Source of the DNA: WTGA01 sp965214055
GTDB taxonomy: Bacteria; Pseudomonadota; Gammaproteobacteria; Arenicellales; Poriferihabitantaceae
Assembly (NCBI GenBank): GCA_965214055.1
Contig: OZ243931.1
Span: 1,116,001 to 1,180,000, forward strand
DNA: 64,000 nt
Reading direction: 5' to 3'
In this document: in pieces, positions 28,215 through 36,951 of the stretch
How positions within the stretch are numbered: the stretch's first letter is position 1
Layout of the letters: every line of letters begins with the position of its first letter
The notes under the pieces: generated by a model
What the model was told of the DNA's origin: nothing
The model's database searches: none
Seen by the model: the letters and a program-made list of their open reading frames with translations, nothing else
Made by a program: the position numbers and the translations under genes

Positions 28215-30208
28215 TACGCCACCTTCCTCTTCATTGCCCGGTGTATGGTATACCCCCCCACGGCCAGAACCCCGATGAGCAACCCCAGTTTCCAGCCACG
28301 TGGCCGGGTGCGGTCCGCTCTTTCCGCATCGCTGTCGCCGCTGCCCCGCTGGTTGATTTCTCCTTGCTCCCGGGCCCGGACAAGTTGTTCCGCCCTGGCA
28401 CCATCGACCCACCAGCGGGAGATGTCCACGCCATTGCGCAGGGGGGTGTCGGGACGATCAAACTTGTTCCACCATAAAATCCGGTTCGCTGGCAAATGCC
28501 AGTTGGGCACAATGAAATGCTGCCACAGCAGTACACGGTCCAGCGCCCGGGTCACCGTAACCAGCTCTTCCCGGGTCCGGGAGACAATGAGCTTTTCAAT
28601 CAGCGCGTCCACCACTGGATGGCAGATCCCCGCCGTATTGCGGCTGCTGGGGCGTTCAGCGGCAGCACAGCTCCAGTAATCCCGCTGCTCGTTTCCCGGG
28701 GTTTCACTTTGGCCCCACCCTCCCACAATCATATCGAAATCGAATGCCCGCAACCGGTTCACATACTGTCCGGTGTCCACGATCCGAACCTTCATGTCAA
28801 TGCCGATGCGTTTCAGGTTGGCCACATAGGGCAGAATCAGTCGTTCAAAGGAACTGCTGTACAGCAAAAACTCAATGGTCAGCTTCTGGCCCTGGGGGTT
28901 CTCGAGTTTGCCGTCCCGAATCCCCCATTCGGATTCCTCAATGAGGGTCAGGGCCTTGCGCAGGTTCTCCCTGGACCATCCGCTGCCATCGGTTTGTGGA
29001 ACCATGAACGGGCGGGTAAACAGCGCCTCCGGCAGCTGCTCGCGATATTCCTCCAGCAGGGCCAGTTCGTCGTCTTCGGGAATCCCCGAAGACGCCAGTT
29101 CGGAGTTGCTGAAAAAGCTTTTTGATCGCGTGTATTGATTGTAGAAGATATTCTGGTTGGTCCATTCAAAGTCAAATGCCAGGGCAATGGCCTGGCGAAC
29201 CTGCGGATCCTGAAACTTGTTGCGACGAAGGTTCATCACGTAGGCCTGCATCCCCTGGGGGGCGGAATGCTCCACCGTTTCCTTCACCAGCCAGCCGGTC
29301 TGCACCGCGGGAATCTCAAATTCCGTTGCCCAGCTTTTCGCGGTATTTTCATAGTAGTAATCGATATTGCCCGCTTTCAGGGCCAGGCGGATGGGAATGC
29401 GGTCACGAAAGAAATCCACCCGCATGGTGTCGAAATTGTTGATCCCGACATTCACCGGCAAATCCCTTCCCCAATAGTCTTCAACCCTTTTCAGGGTATA
29501 GAACCGCCCGGCATCGAACGCCTCGACTTGATAGGGCCCACTGCCCAGGGGCGGGGTCAATGTGGTTTTGGTGAACTCGTTTTCCTCCCTTTCCCAGTAG
29601 TGCCTGGGCAGGATCGGCAGGTCCCCCAGAATCAGGGGAAGTTCCCGATTTCCCGTATTCTTGAACCGAAACCGGACCCCGTTGTTTTCAACCACCTCCA
29701 CCTCTTCGACATCCGCATAGTAGAAATGATAGAACGTCTGGCCTTTTTCCAGCAAGGTATTGAATGACCACACCACATCTTCCGGGGTAACGGGATGTCC
29801 GTCGTGCCACCTCGCCTGTTCCCGCAGATAAAAGACAATCCAGGACCGGTCCTCGGGATACACCATCTCTTCGCATAACAGACAATACCGGGTAAAGGCC
29901 TCGTCCCGGGATTGCACCGTCAGGGTCTCAATGGACCCGGGGGAGACCGGGGTGCCCTTGTCAATCCAGGGATTGAAACTGTCAAAGGTCCCCCGGGCAC
30001 CCTGACGGATACTCCCCCCTTTTGGCGAGTCTGGATTGACGTAGTCAAAATAAGGAAAGTCCGCGGCATATTTCGCCTCGCCGTGCATGGCAATGGCATG
30101 GCTGCGAATCGGGTCGGCCTGTGCCGACCCCATCACCGGAAACAGGAAAACGCCCAGCAGCAGGAGTCCCCTGGATGCAAACACGATGATTGCCGGATGG
30201 CACAACAA
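28214..30208 (-). CDS. yejA: periplasmic peptide-binding protein of the Yej importer
   Basis: A 664-residue solute-binding protein of ABC family 5. A signal peptide (about residues 8-31) is followed by HAIAMHGEAKYAADFPYF and VNPDSPKGGSIRQGARGTFD, which are typical of YejA. WNFTL-like blocks appear as VVWSFNTLLEKG and AIALAFDFEWTNQNIF. A C-terminal extension ends in a hydrophobic stretch near residues 643-658, so the protein might stay membrane-attached, which is unusual for this family. The start appears to be TTG 30208; no in-frame ATG precedes the signal peptide. First gene of yejABEF. Confidence 0.93.
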   Translation of the reverse strand: MLCHPAIIVFASRGLLLLGVFLFPVMGSAQADPIRSHAIAMHGEAKYAADFPYFDYVNPDSPKGGSIRQGARGTFDSFNPWIDKGTPVSPGSIETLTVQSRDEAFTRYCLLCEEMVYPEDRSWIVFYLREQARWHDGHPVTPEDVVWSFNTLLEKGQTFYHFYYADVEEVEVVENNGVRFRFKNTGNRELPLILGDLPILPRHYWEREENEFTKTTLTPPLGSGPYQVEAFDAGRFYTLKRVEDYWGRDLPVNVGINNFDTMRVDFFRDRIPIRLALKAGNIDYYYENTAKSWATEFEIPAVQTGWLVKETVEHSAPQGMQAYVMNLRRNKFQDPQVRQAIALAFDFEWTNQNIFYNQYTRSKSFFSNSELASSGIPEDDELALLEEYREQLPEALFTRPFMVPQTDGSGWSRENLRKALTLIEESEWGIRDGKLENPQGQKLTIEFLLYSSSFERLILPYVANLKRIGIDMKVRIVDTGQYVNRLRAFDFDMIVGGWGQSETPGNEQRDYWSCAAAERPSSRNTAGICHPVVDALIEKLIVSRTREELVTVTRALDRVLLWQHFIVPNWHLPANRILWWNKFDRPDTPLRNGVDISRWWVDGARAEQLVRAREQGEINQRGSGDSDAERADRTRPRGWKLGLLIGVLAVGGYTIHRAMKRKVA

Positions 30209-30894
30209 CGCGGCCTACCCCCGGGGTACCGGAGTAATGGGTGCCCTTGAAGCGCAGAACCCTGCCCGGAGAATGCTCCCGTATCGCGTTTTGCCGGATG
30301 GCTTCAGAATCCGGCCCGGGCCCGGTTGGCGTGCACCGGTTTCCATGGCCCCGGCCATGCCCGGACCCCCAGCATGACTCATCCCGGGTGCCGTTGCTTC
30401 CAAGTCATCGGTTTCCCACCGTAACAAAACCCTGATTTTGTATACATCTTTTTTTGTTAAACCTGCATTTATTAATCTACCCCCTCGTCAATGCTTTCCA
30501 TGGGGACCCCTGACGGGAAAATCCCACACATCGGGGGCGCCGGGCCGGGCTGTTGTGTGCACTTTTTAATGATCCGGGTACTGGTGGCCGTCATGGTAAA
30601 GGCCTGGCCGTACGTTACGGCCTGTTTGGTTCTTGTCCTTGGGTGTTTTGTTTCCCTGCCTGAAATTATCGCTTTTTGGTTTCGGTCCCACTAACCCGCC
30701 CACGGTCCTTCCTCCGTATATGCCCCTTTTTCTGGGTTTGCCCCTGTTTCCCCTCTCTCCTGATTTTCTCCATTTCCAGGCATCTGGTCCTTGCGTCCAT
30801 GCCTTCGCCATCTGTCAGTATCATCATCCGGGTTTTCATATTCATGTTCTGGCCCTCGGTTATGGAATCATTATGCGGTAATGATAATTGGACA
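30209..30894. other. spacer with no confident gene, start of the accessory island
   Basis: The composition becomes visibly AT-richer from about 30.4 kb. The only frame of note is 30569-30694 on the plus strand: 41 codons starting MIRVLVAVMVKAWPYVTACL and predicted to form one membrane helix. There is no clear ribosome-binding site, so I leave it unassigned. The left part probably contains the yejA promoter. Confidence 0.4.
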
Positions 30895-31266
30895 TCAAAA
30901 TATCTTCTTGATGCAACCGCTGCTAGGAAAATCGCAGTAATCAGGTATGATGCTGTATACAGCATCATCTGGAATCACTGACCCAGGAAAAGAATCTCCG
31001 TTGAATGCGGCCCATTTTCTAGGTTTTCGAGGATCATCGATGGGTAAACGAATCGGCATCGGCCATCGCCAGGAAACCGGTTTCTTTTTTTCCGGGAAGG
31101 TTGGCGACGGGCTGGGGGCGATGACGGGCTTAAATTTTACAAGCCCGAATGGTTTTTGCGAGCCAATGGGCAAGGTCACTGCGGTGGCTGTTTCAGCCAA
31201 CAGAAAAGTCACGATTGCGGCTGTTGCAAGAAAACGACGAACCGCCGGTAGAAAAGTATTTGTCAT
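30895..31266 (-). CDS. exported peptide with GxQxPF box (peptide 1)
   Basis: A 123-residue predicted secreted protein of unknown function. From ATG 31266, preceded by AGGA at good spacing, it has a signal peptide with cleavage expected after Ala29 (ETATA|VTL). The next residues, VTLPIGSQKPFGLVKFKP (30-47), closely match the same segment of the product of 40040-40336. PSPSPTFP follows in both. The rest is basic and proline-rich and ends with two cysteines (111, 118). The two proteins align only over this box and the proline stretch. XRE regulator genes lie directly upstream. I recognise no family. Confidence 0.7.
   Translation of the reverse strand: MTNTFLPAVRRFLATAAIVTFLLAETATAVTLPIGSQKPFGLVKFKPVIAPSPSPTFPEKKKPVSWRWPMPIRLPIDDPRKPRKWAAFNGDSFPGSVIPDDAVYSIIPDYCDFPSSGCIKKIF
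30947..30968. repeat. 22-bp perfect palindrome
   Basis: ATGATGCTGTA and its exact reverse complement abut to form a 22-bp palindrome. It lies inside the 3' part of the peptide 1 frame. It could be an operator or an mRNA hairpin, or mark that the true coding region ends earlier. Confidence 0.6.
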
Positions 31267-31305
31267 GTAAATCCTCGGATAAAATATCAGTTTGATGAAT
31301 TCATA

Positions 31306-31311
31306 ATTATA
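31306..31311 (-). promoter_or_regulatory. candidate -10 box of peptide 1
   Basis: A perfect TATAAT on the minus strand lies about 40 bp before ATG 31266. No good -35 hexamer lies at 17 bp. The tandem repeats at 31344-31385 end just behind where a -35 would be, which suggests an activator-dependent promoter. Confidence 0.45.
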
Positions 31312-31343
31312 GCTCATTTCCCAAAACGCGAGTCTCCATACGC

Positions 31344-31385
31344 AGCTCACCATAGCTTATCGGTAGCTCACCATAGCTTATCGGT
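31344..31385. repeat. two exact tandem 21-bp repeats upstream of peptide 1
   Basis: AGCTCACCATAGCTTATCGG plus T occurs twice in direct succession (31344-31364, 31365-31385). The pair lies 78-119 bp upstream of peptide 1 and between that gene and the end of the XRE gene. It looks like a two-site binding region for a regulator, possibly one of the adjacent XRE proteins. Confidence 0.7.
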
Positions 31386-31439
31386 GGACCGACCACTGGC
31401 CAACGATGCCTATCTTGGGGAAGGGGCATCTCCTCTCAA

Positions 31440-32252
31440 TCATGATGGAGATGACTGAATGTCTTTCATAACGGACATAAGAAGACAAACGCAATGAGAA
31501 ATAACATCAGATGACACGTCATCCCCTTTTTCCGTTCGCTCCACATGATCAAGCATCATCTGTTTTGCAAGCATATTGAATACATCCAAAAGGACAGGGC
31601 CTGCCGATCTACTCCCTAATCCCTGAGCAGCGTCATGACCAAGTTGTGCAATCATCCGAGTTAGAACAACAATCATTTCTAGTGCTACCGTATTAGATAT
31701 CTCCATGTCTGGAGGAGAAAGGGCCTTGGAAATCGCTCTATATGCAGAGTGTTCCGCCTTCGTAATACGAAACGACATATCATCAAAAGCTTCCCCCTTA
31801 TTTAATACGAAACTCAGCATATCGTACCCAAGAGTCTCAGAAATATCCTTGACAGCATATAATGACATCCGTTGCCCTGTTTCGGCTTGTTTAATCGTTG
31901 TTTCTGTATACCCGGATTTTTTTACAATATCCTTTATTGACATCCCCCTATTTTTTCTAGCCTGTTTTAGTTTTTCTCCACATAATCGCAAAAAAGGAGA
32001 AACCTCTGTCATACTATTGTCGATTGCATATCTAGTATCATCCCCTGTCATAATGCCTAATTCTGCGACGTCTATGCCGAGTGTGTCTGCGATCTTTTTA
32101 GCTGTTTTAAAAGTAATGGGTTTTCCGTAATCAGCCCTTCGGATCGTATTTTTGTTTAGTTGCGCTTGACGTGCCAACTGACACTGCGAAATACCCCGTT
32201 CGATCCTTAATCGACGGAGCCACTTTCCATTGATTGTTACGATTGCAGACAT
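31440..32252 (-). CDS. XRE-family regulator with two HTH domains
   Basis: A 270-residue DNA-binding protein from ATG 32252; an upstream TTG would add six residues. The first helix-turn-helix runs from about residue 8 to 60 (LRRLRIERGISQCQLARQAQ, ending TLGIDVAELG). The second runs from about residue 85 to 140 (LKQARKNRGMSIKDIVKKSG, ending TLGYDMLSF). Duplicated XRE domains in one chain are uncommon. The helical C-terminal half has no recognised domain. It is followed by the tandem repeats and the peptide 1 gene, so a regulatory link is plausible but unproved. Confidence 0.85.
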   Translation of the reverse strand: MSAIVTINGKWLRRLRIERGISQCQLARQAQLNKNTIRRADYGKPITFKTAKKIADTLGIDVAELGIMTGDDTRYAIDNSMTEVSPFLRLCGEKLKQARKNRGMSIKDIVKKSGYTETTIKQAETGQRMSLYAVKDISETLGYDMLSFVLNKGEAFDDMSFRITKAEHSAYRAISKALSPPDMEISNTVALEMIVVLTRMIAQLGHDAAQGLGSRSAGPVLLDVFNMLAKQMMLDHVERTEKGDDVSSDVISHCVCLLMSVMKDIQSSPS

Positions 32253-32339
32253 CGAAGTTGATCCGATCAAGTGGCACTATGTGGAGACTGAATGAATGCC
32301 TTCGGAATTCTCATTTGTCGCCTTGACGCTTTCCCCAAA

Positions 32340-32930
32340 TCAATCTTGCAATTGGTCTGGGTGCACCGCATTGGCCAAGAGCTTAAAGTGGTAGTTTTCA
32401 TAAACTCCTTGTACCAATGCGTTCGCCGTCGCTGCTATCGCGTCAACTATAAGGACGTCATATCCATTTTCACTCATACCCTTGGTACTTTGCCCGTAAG
32501 CATATGCAACTCGTGATAGAAGTAACGCTAAGACCACTGCCAATTCGGACCGTCTGCACAGACCCACCTTATCATTAGAGTCCAATATTCCTATATCCAA
32601 TACTCTTTCCAATGCAGCTACTGTATTTACAAGCCGTGATTCCATATTTCCATCGTCGCCGTCGTGTTTAAATTGGAGGACATGAGCACGTAGATCAGCC
32701 AGTAATTCTTCGTGTGAGTCGAATGCCCCAGGCGTGCTAAGATCACTCACGCTGATGCCGAGTACATCTGCGATGCGCTTTACGGAAACAATACTCACCA
32801 TGTGACCGCTTTCTGCTTTTCGTACCGTTGTTCTGCTCAACTTAGCTCGTACAGCGAGTTCTCGTTGCGAGAGACCGTGGGCACTCCGTCGATCACGCAA
32901 CAAGTGCGGCTCTAGGGTTATGGTGAACAT
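32340..32930 (-). CDS. XRE-family regulator
   Basis: A 196-residue protein from ATG 32930. The N-terminal HTH covers residues 8-62 (LLRDRRSAHGLSQRELAVRA, then TVRKAESGHMVSIVSVKRIA and DVLGISVSDL). The C-terminal part is helical and shares short matches with the neighbouring XRE protein, for example NTVAALE against NTVALE, so the two may be diverged paralogues. 87 bp separate the genes, which probably form one transcript. The target is unknown. Confidence 0.85.
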   Translation of the reverse strand: MFTITLEPHLLRDRRSAHGLSQRELAVRAKLSRTTVRKAESGHMVSIVSVKRIADVLGISVSDLSTPGAFDSHEELLADLRAHVLQFKHDGDDGNMESRLVNTVAALERVLDIGILDSNDKVGLCRRSELAVVLALLLSRVAYAYGQSTKGMSENGYDVLIVDAIAATANALVQGVYENYHFKLLANAVHPDQLQD

Positions 32931-32973
32931 CGAAAGTCTCTAGAGCGGCATTGTAGGTTTGGAGTCATAGGTA

Positions 32974-33274
32974 TTACTCTCCAGATATTGGTGCATACAA
33001 CAAGCATCCATCCGACCGAACACCGTAGAGTGTCCAGCCAGCTTCAGTCCAATCTCCCATATTATAGTAACCGTTGTATTTATAACAAAGATAGAAGGGA
33101 TATCCTGTCGGGATAGTACCACAACGCTCACTTGTGTTGCCTTTGCGGTCTTTAATTTTGCAAAACGCGGCGGGGACTGTGCGAACCCACCCCCGTTCTC
33201 TGTCCGAACGTTAACCCAGCACAAGCGGCCACGACCATCGCCACCCGGGAACTGAGCGCCCTTTTTATTCTCCT
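32974..33274 (-). pseudogene. broken gene for a small secreted four-cysteine protein
   Basis: One frame (33274 downward) encodes a basic, hydrophobic signal-peptide-like segment, KRALSSRVAMVVAACAGLTF. Next to a five-G run near 33190 (minus-strand GGGGG), sense moves to another frame. That frame encodes WVRTVPAAFCKIKDRKGNTS and then TEAGWTLYGVRSDGCLLYAP, and stops at 32974-32976. The mature part would have four cysteines and many aromatic and glycine residues, like a small disulfide-bonded exported protein. AGGGAGGAG precedes the first frame, but ATA stands where a start would be expected. A one-base insertion and a lost start are the simplest reading. Not recognised. Confidence 0.5.
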
Positions 33275-33386
33275 CCCTTTTCTCGATCTCAAACCTGTGT
33301 TCTCCTGATCCCCGAAGGGTGCACCAACCGGGTGTGCCCTCGTCAACGAAACACTTCAGGAGATCATTATGACCCCTCTTCGAAAA

Positions 33387-33468
33387 TATGTGAACCTTAT
33401 GTTTATGGGAACCCGATCTTGCCGGAAACCCTTGAAAGAAGAGGGTTCAGGGTGGTAGGGTTCACATA
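33387..33468. repeat. 82-bp segment with 10-bp terminal inverted repeats
   Basis: TATGTGAACC at 33387-33396 and GGTTCACATA at 33459-33468 are exact inverted repeats. They enclose further inverted matches (GAACCC, GGGTTC). No coding sequence is evident. It could be a miniature element or a structured RNA remnant. Confidence 0.4.
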
Positions 33469-33669
33469 AAGTTGGCTTCTTCTTGGTTGACCCCCTTTGC
33501 TCTACCCACTCCGCCGGGGGAACCCCCCCTTTGTTCACCAGCTTCATCGCTCGTATGGAGTCATCCGACTTCTTCAACTCGTTTATCACTTGATTCAATT
33601 TCCTCTCTTCTCATGCAGCCCCACGACTCGGGGCAAGTTAAAGACCTCCCAGGGTCCCGACGGTAGGCG

Positions 33670-33697
33670 TACAAAATCCCAAGCTTGGGATTTTGTA
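33670..33697. repeat. 28-bp perfect palindrome
   Basis: TACAAAATCCCAAG followed by its exact reverse complement, centred on AAGCTT. No gene is adjacent in a position that makes it an obvious operator. It lies in the degenerate stretch upstream of the integrase fragment. Confidence 0.6.
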
Positions 33698-33813
33698 TGA
33701 AATGCCAAGTTGTCGGCCAGGAATGGCTTAACCATGCGGTTTTCCGGGCATTTTTACTTGGCATTTTATTTGACGACTGTTCTCCGGGTAGAGTGGTTCT
33801 TCATTTTAACCAA

Positions 33814-34400
33814 ATGGAGAACCAAAAATATCCTCAAAACCCCATTGCCAGGCCCTGGCAACCCCTTTACAGATTCACCATGATGCCCTCATTGCTGGCT
33901 TTATCGATGTCTCCGGGCTGTCCGAGCGCGTGCCCGAGAAGAATCTCGGTCAGTATCGATATCCCGCTCATCATTTCCTCGCCTGGCTGGCGTGCAATGA
34001 TATTGCTCTTGAAACCATTGATGGTCCCATTATCCATCGTTTCCTTCAGCACGATTGTGATGGTTGTGCACTCGTCGCGTCGTCGGCTCGGCTCCGTGTT
34101 TGGACCAAGCGTCGCACTTGCCCCGAACTCATGTACTTTGTTCGCTATCTGGAGCAGGAAGGATGGATTGCCACCCCGGGAGACTTTGGTGACAACCGCT
34201 GTTTCCTTGCTAATTTTCTCGACCGATTACGCACGGATGGTTATGCCCCTTCCACCATTCTGGACTATCAGAAGATCTGTACTGGACTGATTGTTTGGCT
34301 CCATTTCTCCCGGCTTCCGCTAAGCGAACTTACGCGCCCGGTCAACCGGGCATCAACCCCTTCAAAATGGGTGTTTCAAGGGGGAGAATTCCAAAATTAG
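33814..34400 (+). pseudogene. truncated tyrosine recombinase (integrase), N-terminal part
   Basis: The readable part encodes HDALIAGFIDVSGLSERVPE, then KNLGQYRYPAHHFLAWL and a later GYAPSTILDYQKICTGLIVW. This resembles the N-terminal core-binding (SAM-like) domain of a phage or transposon integrase. The start is in a different frame from the body (ATG 33814, MENQKYPQNP), so a frameshift lies near 33870. The gene breaks off at the 76-bp repeat beginning 34342. None of the catalytic Arg/His/Tyr domain is present. Confidence 0.55.
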
Positions 34401-34417
34401 AATTGCTGTTGGACAAC
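34342..34417 (+). repeat. 76-bp direct repeat, left copy
   Basis: Identical by eye to 39897-39972. It starts TCAACCGGGCATCAACCCC and ends GCTGTTGGACAAC. The two copies flank the methyltransferase-transposase element. Internally, CCCCTTCAAA and TTTCAAGGGG nearly pair. Confidence 0.88.
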
Positions 34418-34433
34418 CAGCAATTCTAATTTT
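34393..34433. repeat. perfect 16-bp stem hairpin at the left end of the element
   Basis: AAAATTAGAATTGCTG (34393-34408) pairs perfectly with 34418-34433 around a 9-nt loop, TTGGACAAC. The left arm and loop belong to the 76-bp repeat and the right arm does not. The second repeat copy therefore has only half the hairpin, and the left element boundary falls exactly at the end of the loop. Confidence 0.8.
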
Positions 34434-34538
34434 AACGGATTTATCTTTTTTAGTTTCTCCTGTACGGGTTGAATGGATGGGGTGTTGGGGAGGTTCTGTG
34501 CGCCGGAATCATCCGTGCGCGATGACCCGGAGCGGGAG

Positions 34539-34803
34539 TCAGGGAGGTCGTTGTGGTGGATCGGTGGTCAGCAGGGTGAACAGGTCGTCCCAGGAGGAAA
34601 AGAGTTGATAAACGGTTAGCACCCGCAGAGTCTGGAACAGGCCGATGCGGGTGCCGGCCCGTGCACGGGCCACTCGCCAGGCGGTCTCGATCAGGTCGCC
34701 AGCGGTATGCAGGGCAAAGGCCAGCAGGTTCAATACGACCAGCACACTCGCCAGGGTTTTCTTGCCATGTCCGAAGTTGTGCTCAAAGTGATACCCTTTA
34801 TGC
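34539..34803 (-). pseudogene. transposase, C-terminal fragment (split gene)
   Basis: Encodes HKGYHFEHNFGHGKKTLASV and a helical tail ending TTDPPQRPP. This is the C-terminal end of a DDE transposase whose N-terminal part is at 38110-39125. The two were separated by the 3306-bp element at 34804-38109. Joining base 38110 to 34803 gives an unbroken frame of 427 codons (NVLK|HKGYHFEHNF). A short frame within this piece could be mistaken for an independent gene; it is not. Confidence 0.85.
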
Positions 34804-34905
34804 TTGATTCAGACATCTGAAAACCTCTGTTCTCAATATATGGCTACGGTTGTATTTCGGGGCATGGACCTGCTTTGGGCAATGACTGTTGAAGCATGCT
34901 GTCCA

Positions 34906-36951
34906 TCAGCTGGACGCGCCGGTATTTTTCGGACGATACATGGAAAAGCTTCTCGGTCCAATCGTGAATGTTGTCCGCTCGACCCAGGTGCCACGATAAC
35001 TTCTCGCCCTGAGCGCGCGGACCCCAACCCCGAGCAGAGGGCTTAATTCCTCCGCAGTATACCATCCCTGCTCACGCAGGGCCTGTTGCCGACATCGCAG
35101 ATGACTCGACACTCCGTAATAGTTCCGCATACTGACCACCTTCATCCGTGTATAGGGTTTACCATTCCCACTTGACCAGCCCTGACGGTTGAGATGTTCA
35201 GCGACGGCTTCGTCGGGCATGGTAGTGATGAGGCGGCGGACTTCTGTGAGCACTTTAGGGGGGGTCTTGATGGTATAGTTGCCCGGTTGATTCAGGGTGA
35301 CCGGTTCCAGTTCCACCGTTCTTCCCCCCCGCATGCGCAACTGGATCAGAACCGAATAATCCGTCCGGGTCAGGGTCGTATCTTCCACCAACTGTGCGAG
35401 CAGGCGTTTGCGGTCCGCAGGGCTGGTGGTCGACGCATACCAGGCCCGGGCAAAATCTTCCGACAGATCCCGGAGTCGGGAAACCTGTTGTGCGGTCCCC
35501 TGGGATTCAAAGTGTTCGCGGTGTTGACGACGTTCGGTTTTGGCATCCTCGAGCTCGCGCAGGGCTTCGTTCCACGACTTCTCAAGGGAGGCGGCCACCA
35601 GACGATTGGCGGGGTCCACCTCGCAGTAGCGCCGCCGGGCCAGGTCGACCCGGTATTCAATGGCCTCGACCTGTTGTCCCCGTTGTCGGTCGGCCTTGTC
35701 GAAATCCGCGTTGATTTGCTTTTGAACTTCAAGGGCCAGATCAATGTTATGCTCATTGACGCTGTCCACCACAAAGCGGGATACTGCCTCATCTACCCGT
35801 TCTCCCCGCAGGACCTGGCACCGCTTCCCGTTTGTCAGTGCTCCATCGATACAGACGTAAAGTATTTTCGCCGCCTGATGCGGGTGTGTAGGGGCGGCGT
35901 ATTGGTTCTTCATTCGATTTCCGCACCGACCGCAAATGACCCGTGACTGCAACAGTGCCGTGCCCTTGCGGGGTGAGAACCCGTTCGGTGCAAACAGCAT
36001 CTGGTTCGCAACCAACTGCTTCTGATTACGTTGATATTCGTCCCAGTCGATATACCCCGCATGGGCATCGGGAATACAGACCTTCCAGTCCTCGGGTTTC
36101 AGGAGGATGCGCCCCCCATTCGAGCGAGGCTTCTTCCCGGTCCGACCCCAGACGTAACAGCCGGCATAGCGCGGGTTCTTGATCAGGCCCAGGACCCGGG
36201 GATAGGACGCTCGTAACCAGAACAACTCCCGTTCGACGGTGTTGGCTCGCCCAGGTAACTGCAGACCATTTCTCAACAGCCACTTCTGGGTTGCGTGGGC
36301 GGAACCGGTCCGGCGAAACTGTTCAAACACATGCGTGATGGCTTCCCTCACCCGGCTATCCGGATCCAGAACCACCTGATGATCCGGGGCATAAACCAGT
36401 CCCACCGGTAACTGCATCCTCAACTCCCCTCGCCGGGCCTTGTTCTGCTTTCCCCCGATCAATCGCTGACGAATCCCCTGCAGTTCAAATTCATACACCG
36501 AACTCTTGATACCCAGCAATAGCCGATCATTGCTGTTGTTGGGATCATGAATCCCGCCTTCGTCCAGAATCAGCGTGTCAGACATCGCCGCCACCGAGAA
36601 CAGCCGGTGCAGGTCAGTGTGGTTGCGACCCAACCGGGAAATCTCCAACGTGAACACCAACCCGACCTCCCCCGCCGCAATCCGGGCCATCAGGTCCTGA
36701 AACCCATGGCGGTCGCCGGCCTGTGCTCCAGACTTTCCCTGATCCTCATCAATCACCCGGATCTGATCGTCCTGCCATCCCAGTGCCTGAGCCCGATAAC
36801 GAAGGTCATACTGGCGTCGGGTACTTTCGGTATGGTGAAGCACCTGCCCCGGAGTGGATTGGCGAATGTAGAGACAGGCCTCCCGGGCAAGATGACTGGC
36901 CGCAATTCGGTCCGCCGCAGACGGGTCAGATGGGTTCATCTCATTCTCCAC
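34906..36951 (-). CDS. large serine recombinase
   Basis: A 681-residue site-specific recombinase, the likely mover of the surrounding element. The resolvase domain (about residues 20-165) has the nucleophile Ser32 in ACLYIRQSTPGQ, the conserved EDQGKSG block and LEISRLGRNHTDLHRL. It is followed by the recombinase domain (about 185-300, GLVYAPDHQVVLDP) and a zinc-ribbon (ICGRCGNRM with later C and C). A coiled-coil region spans about 420-500. GTG 36951 is used; ATG 36939 in the same frame would remove four residues. The start overlaps the 89-codon gene by 11 bases. Confidence 0.93.
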   Translation of the reverse strand: MENEMNPSDPSAADRIAASHLAREACLYIRQSTPGQVLHHTESTRRQYDLRYRAQALGWQDDQIRVIDEDQGKSGAQAGDRHGFQDLMARIAAGEVGLVFTLEISRLGRNHTDLHRLFSVAAMSDTLILDEGGIHDPNNSNDRLLLGIKSSVYEFELQGIRQRLIGGKQNKARRGELRMQLPVGLVYAPDHQVVLDPDSRVREAITHVFEQFRRTGSAHATQKWLLRNGLQLPGRANTVERELFWLRASYPRVLGLIKNPRYAGCYVWGRTGKKPRSNGGRILLKPEDWKVCIPDAHAGYIDWDEYQRNQKQLVANQMLFAPNGFSPRKGTALLQSRVICGRCGNRMKNQYAAPTHPHQAAKILYVCIDGALTNGKRCQVLRGERVDEAVSRFVVDSVNEHNIDLALEVQKQINADFDKADRQRGQQVEAIEYRVDLARRRYCEVDPANRLVAASLEKSWNEALRELEDAKTERRQHREHFESQGTAQQVSRLRDLSEDFARAWYASTTSPADRKRLLAQLVEDTTLTRTDYSVLIQLRMRGGRTVELEPVTLNQPGNYTIKTPPKVLTEVRRLITTMPDEAVAEHLNRQGWSSGNGKPYTRMKVVSMRNYYGVSSHLRCRQQALREQGWYTAEELSPLLGVGVRALRARSYRGTWVERTTFTIGPRSFSMYRPKNTGASS

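Noticed and set aside
27120..28412. 430-codon form of yejB
   Set aside because: The first 66 codons lie within yejA. ATG 28214 overlapping the yejA stop begins a typical permease N-terminus.
30947..31270. Plus-strand frame opposite peptide 1 (about 107 codons)
   Set aside because: It has no ribosome-binding site and no signal or domain. The minus strand has a start with AGGA, a signal peptide and a box shared with peptides 2 and 3.
34539..34745. Stand-alone 68-codon gene
   Set aside because: It is the C-terminus of the split transposase; the frame joins exactly to the fragment at 38110-39125.
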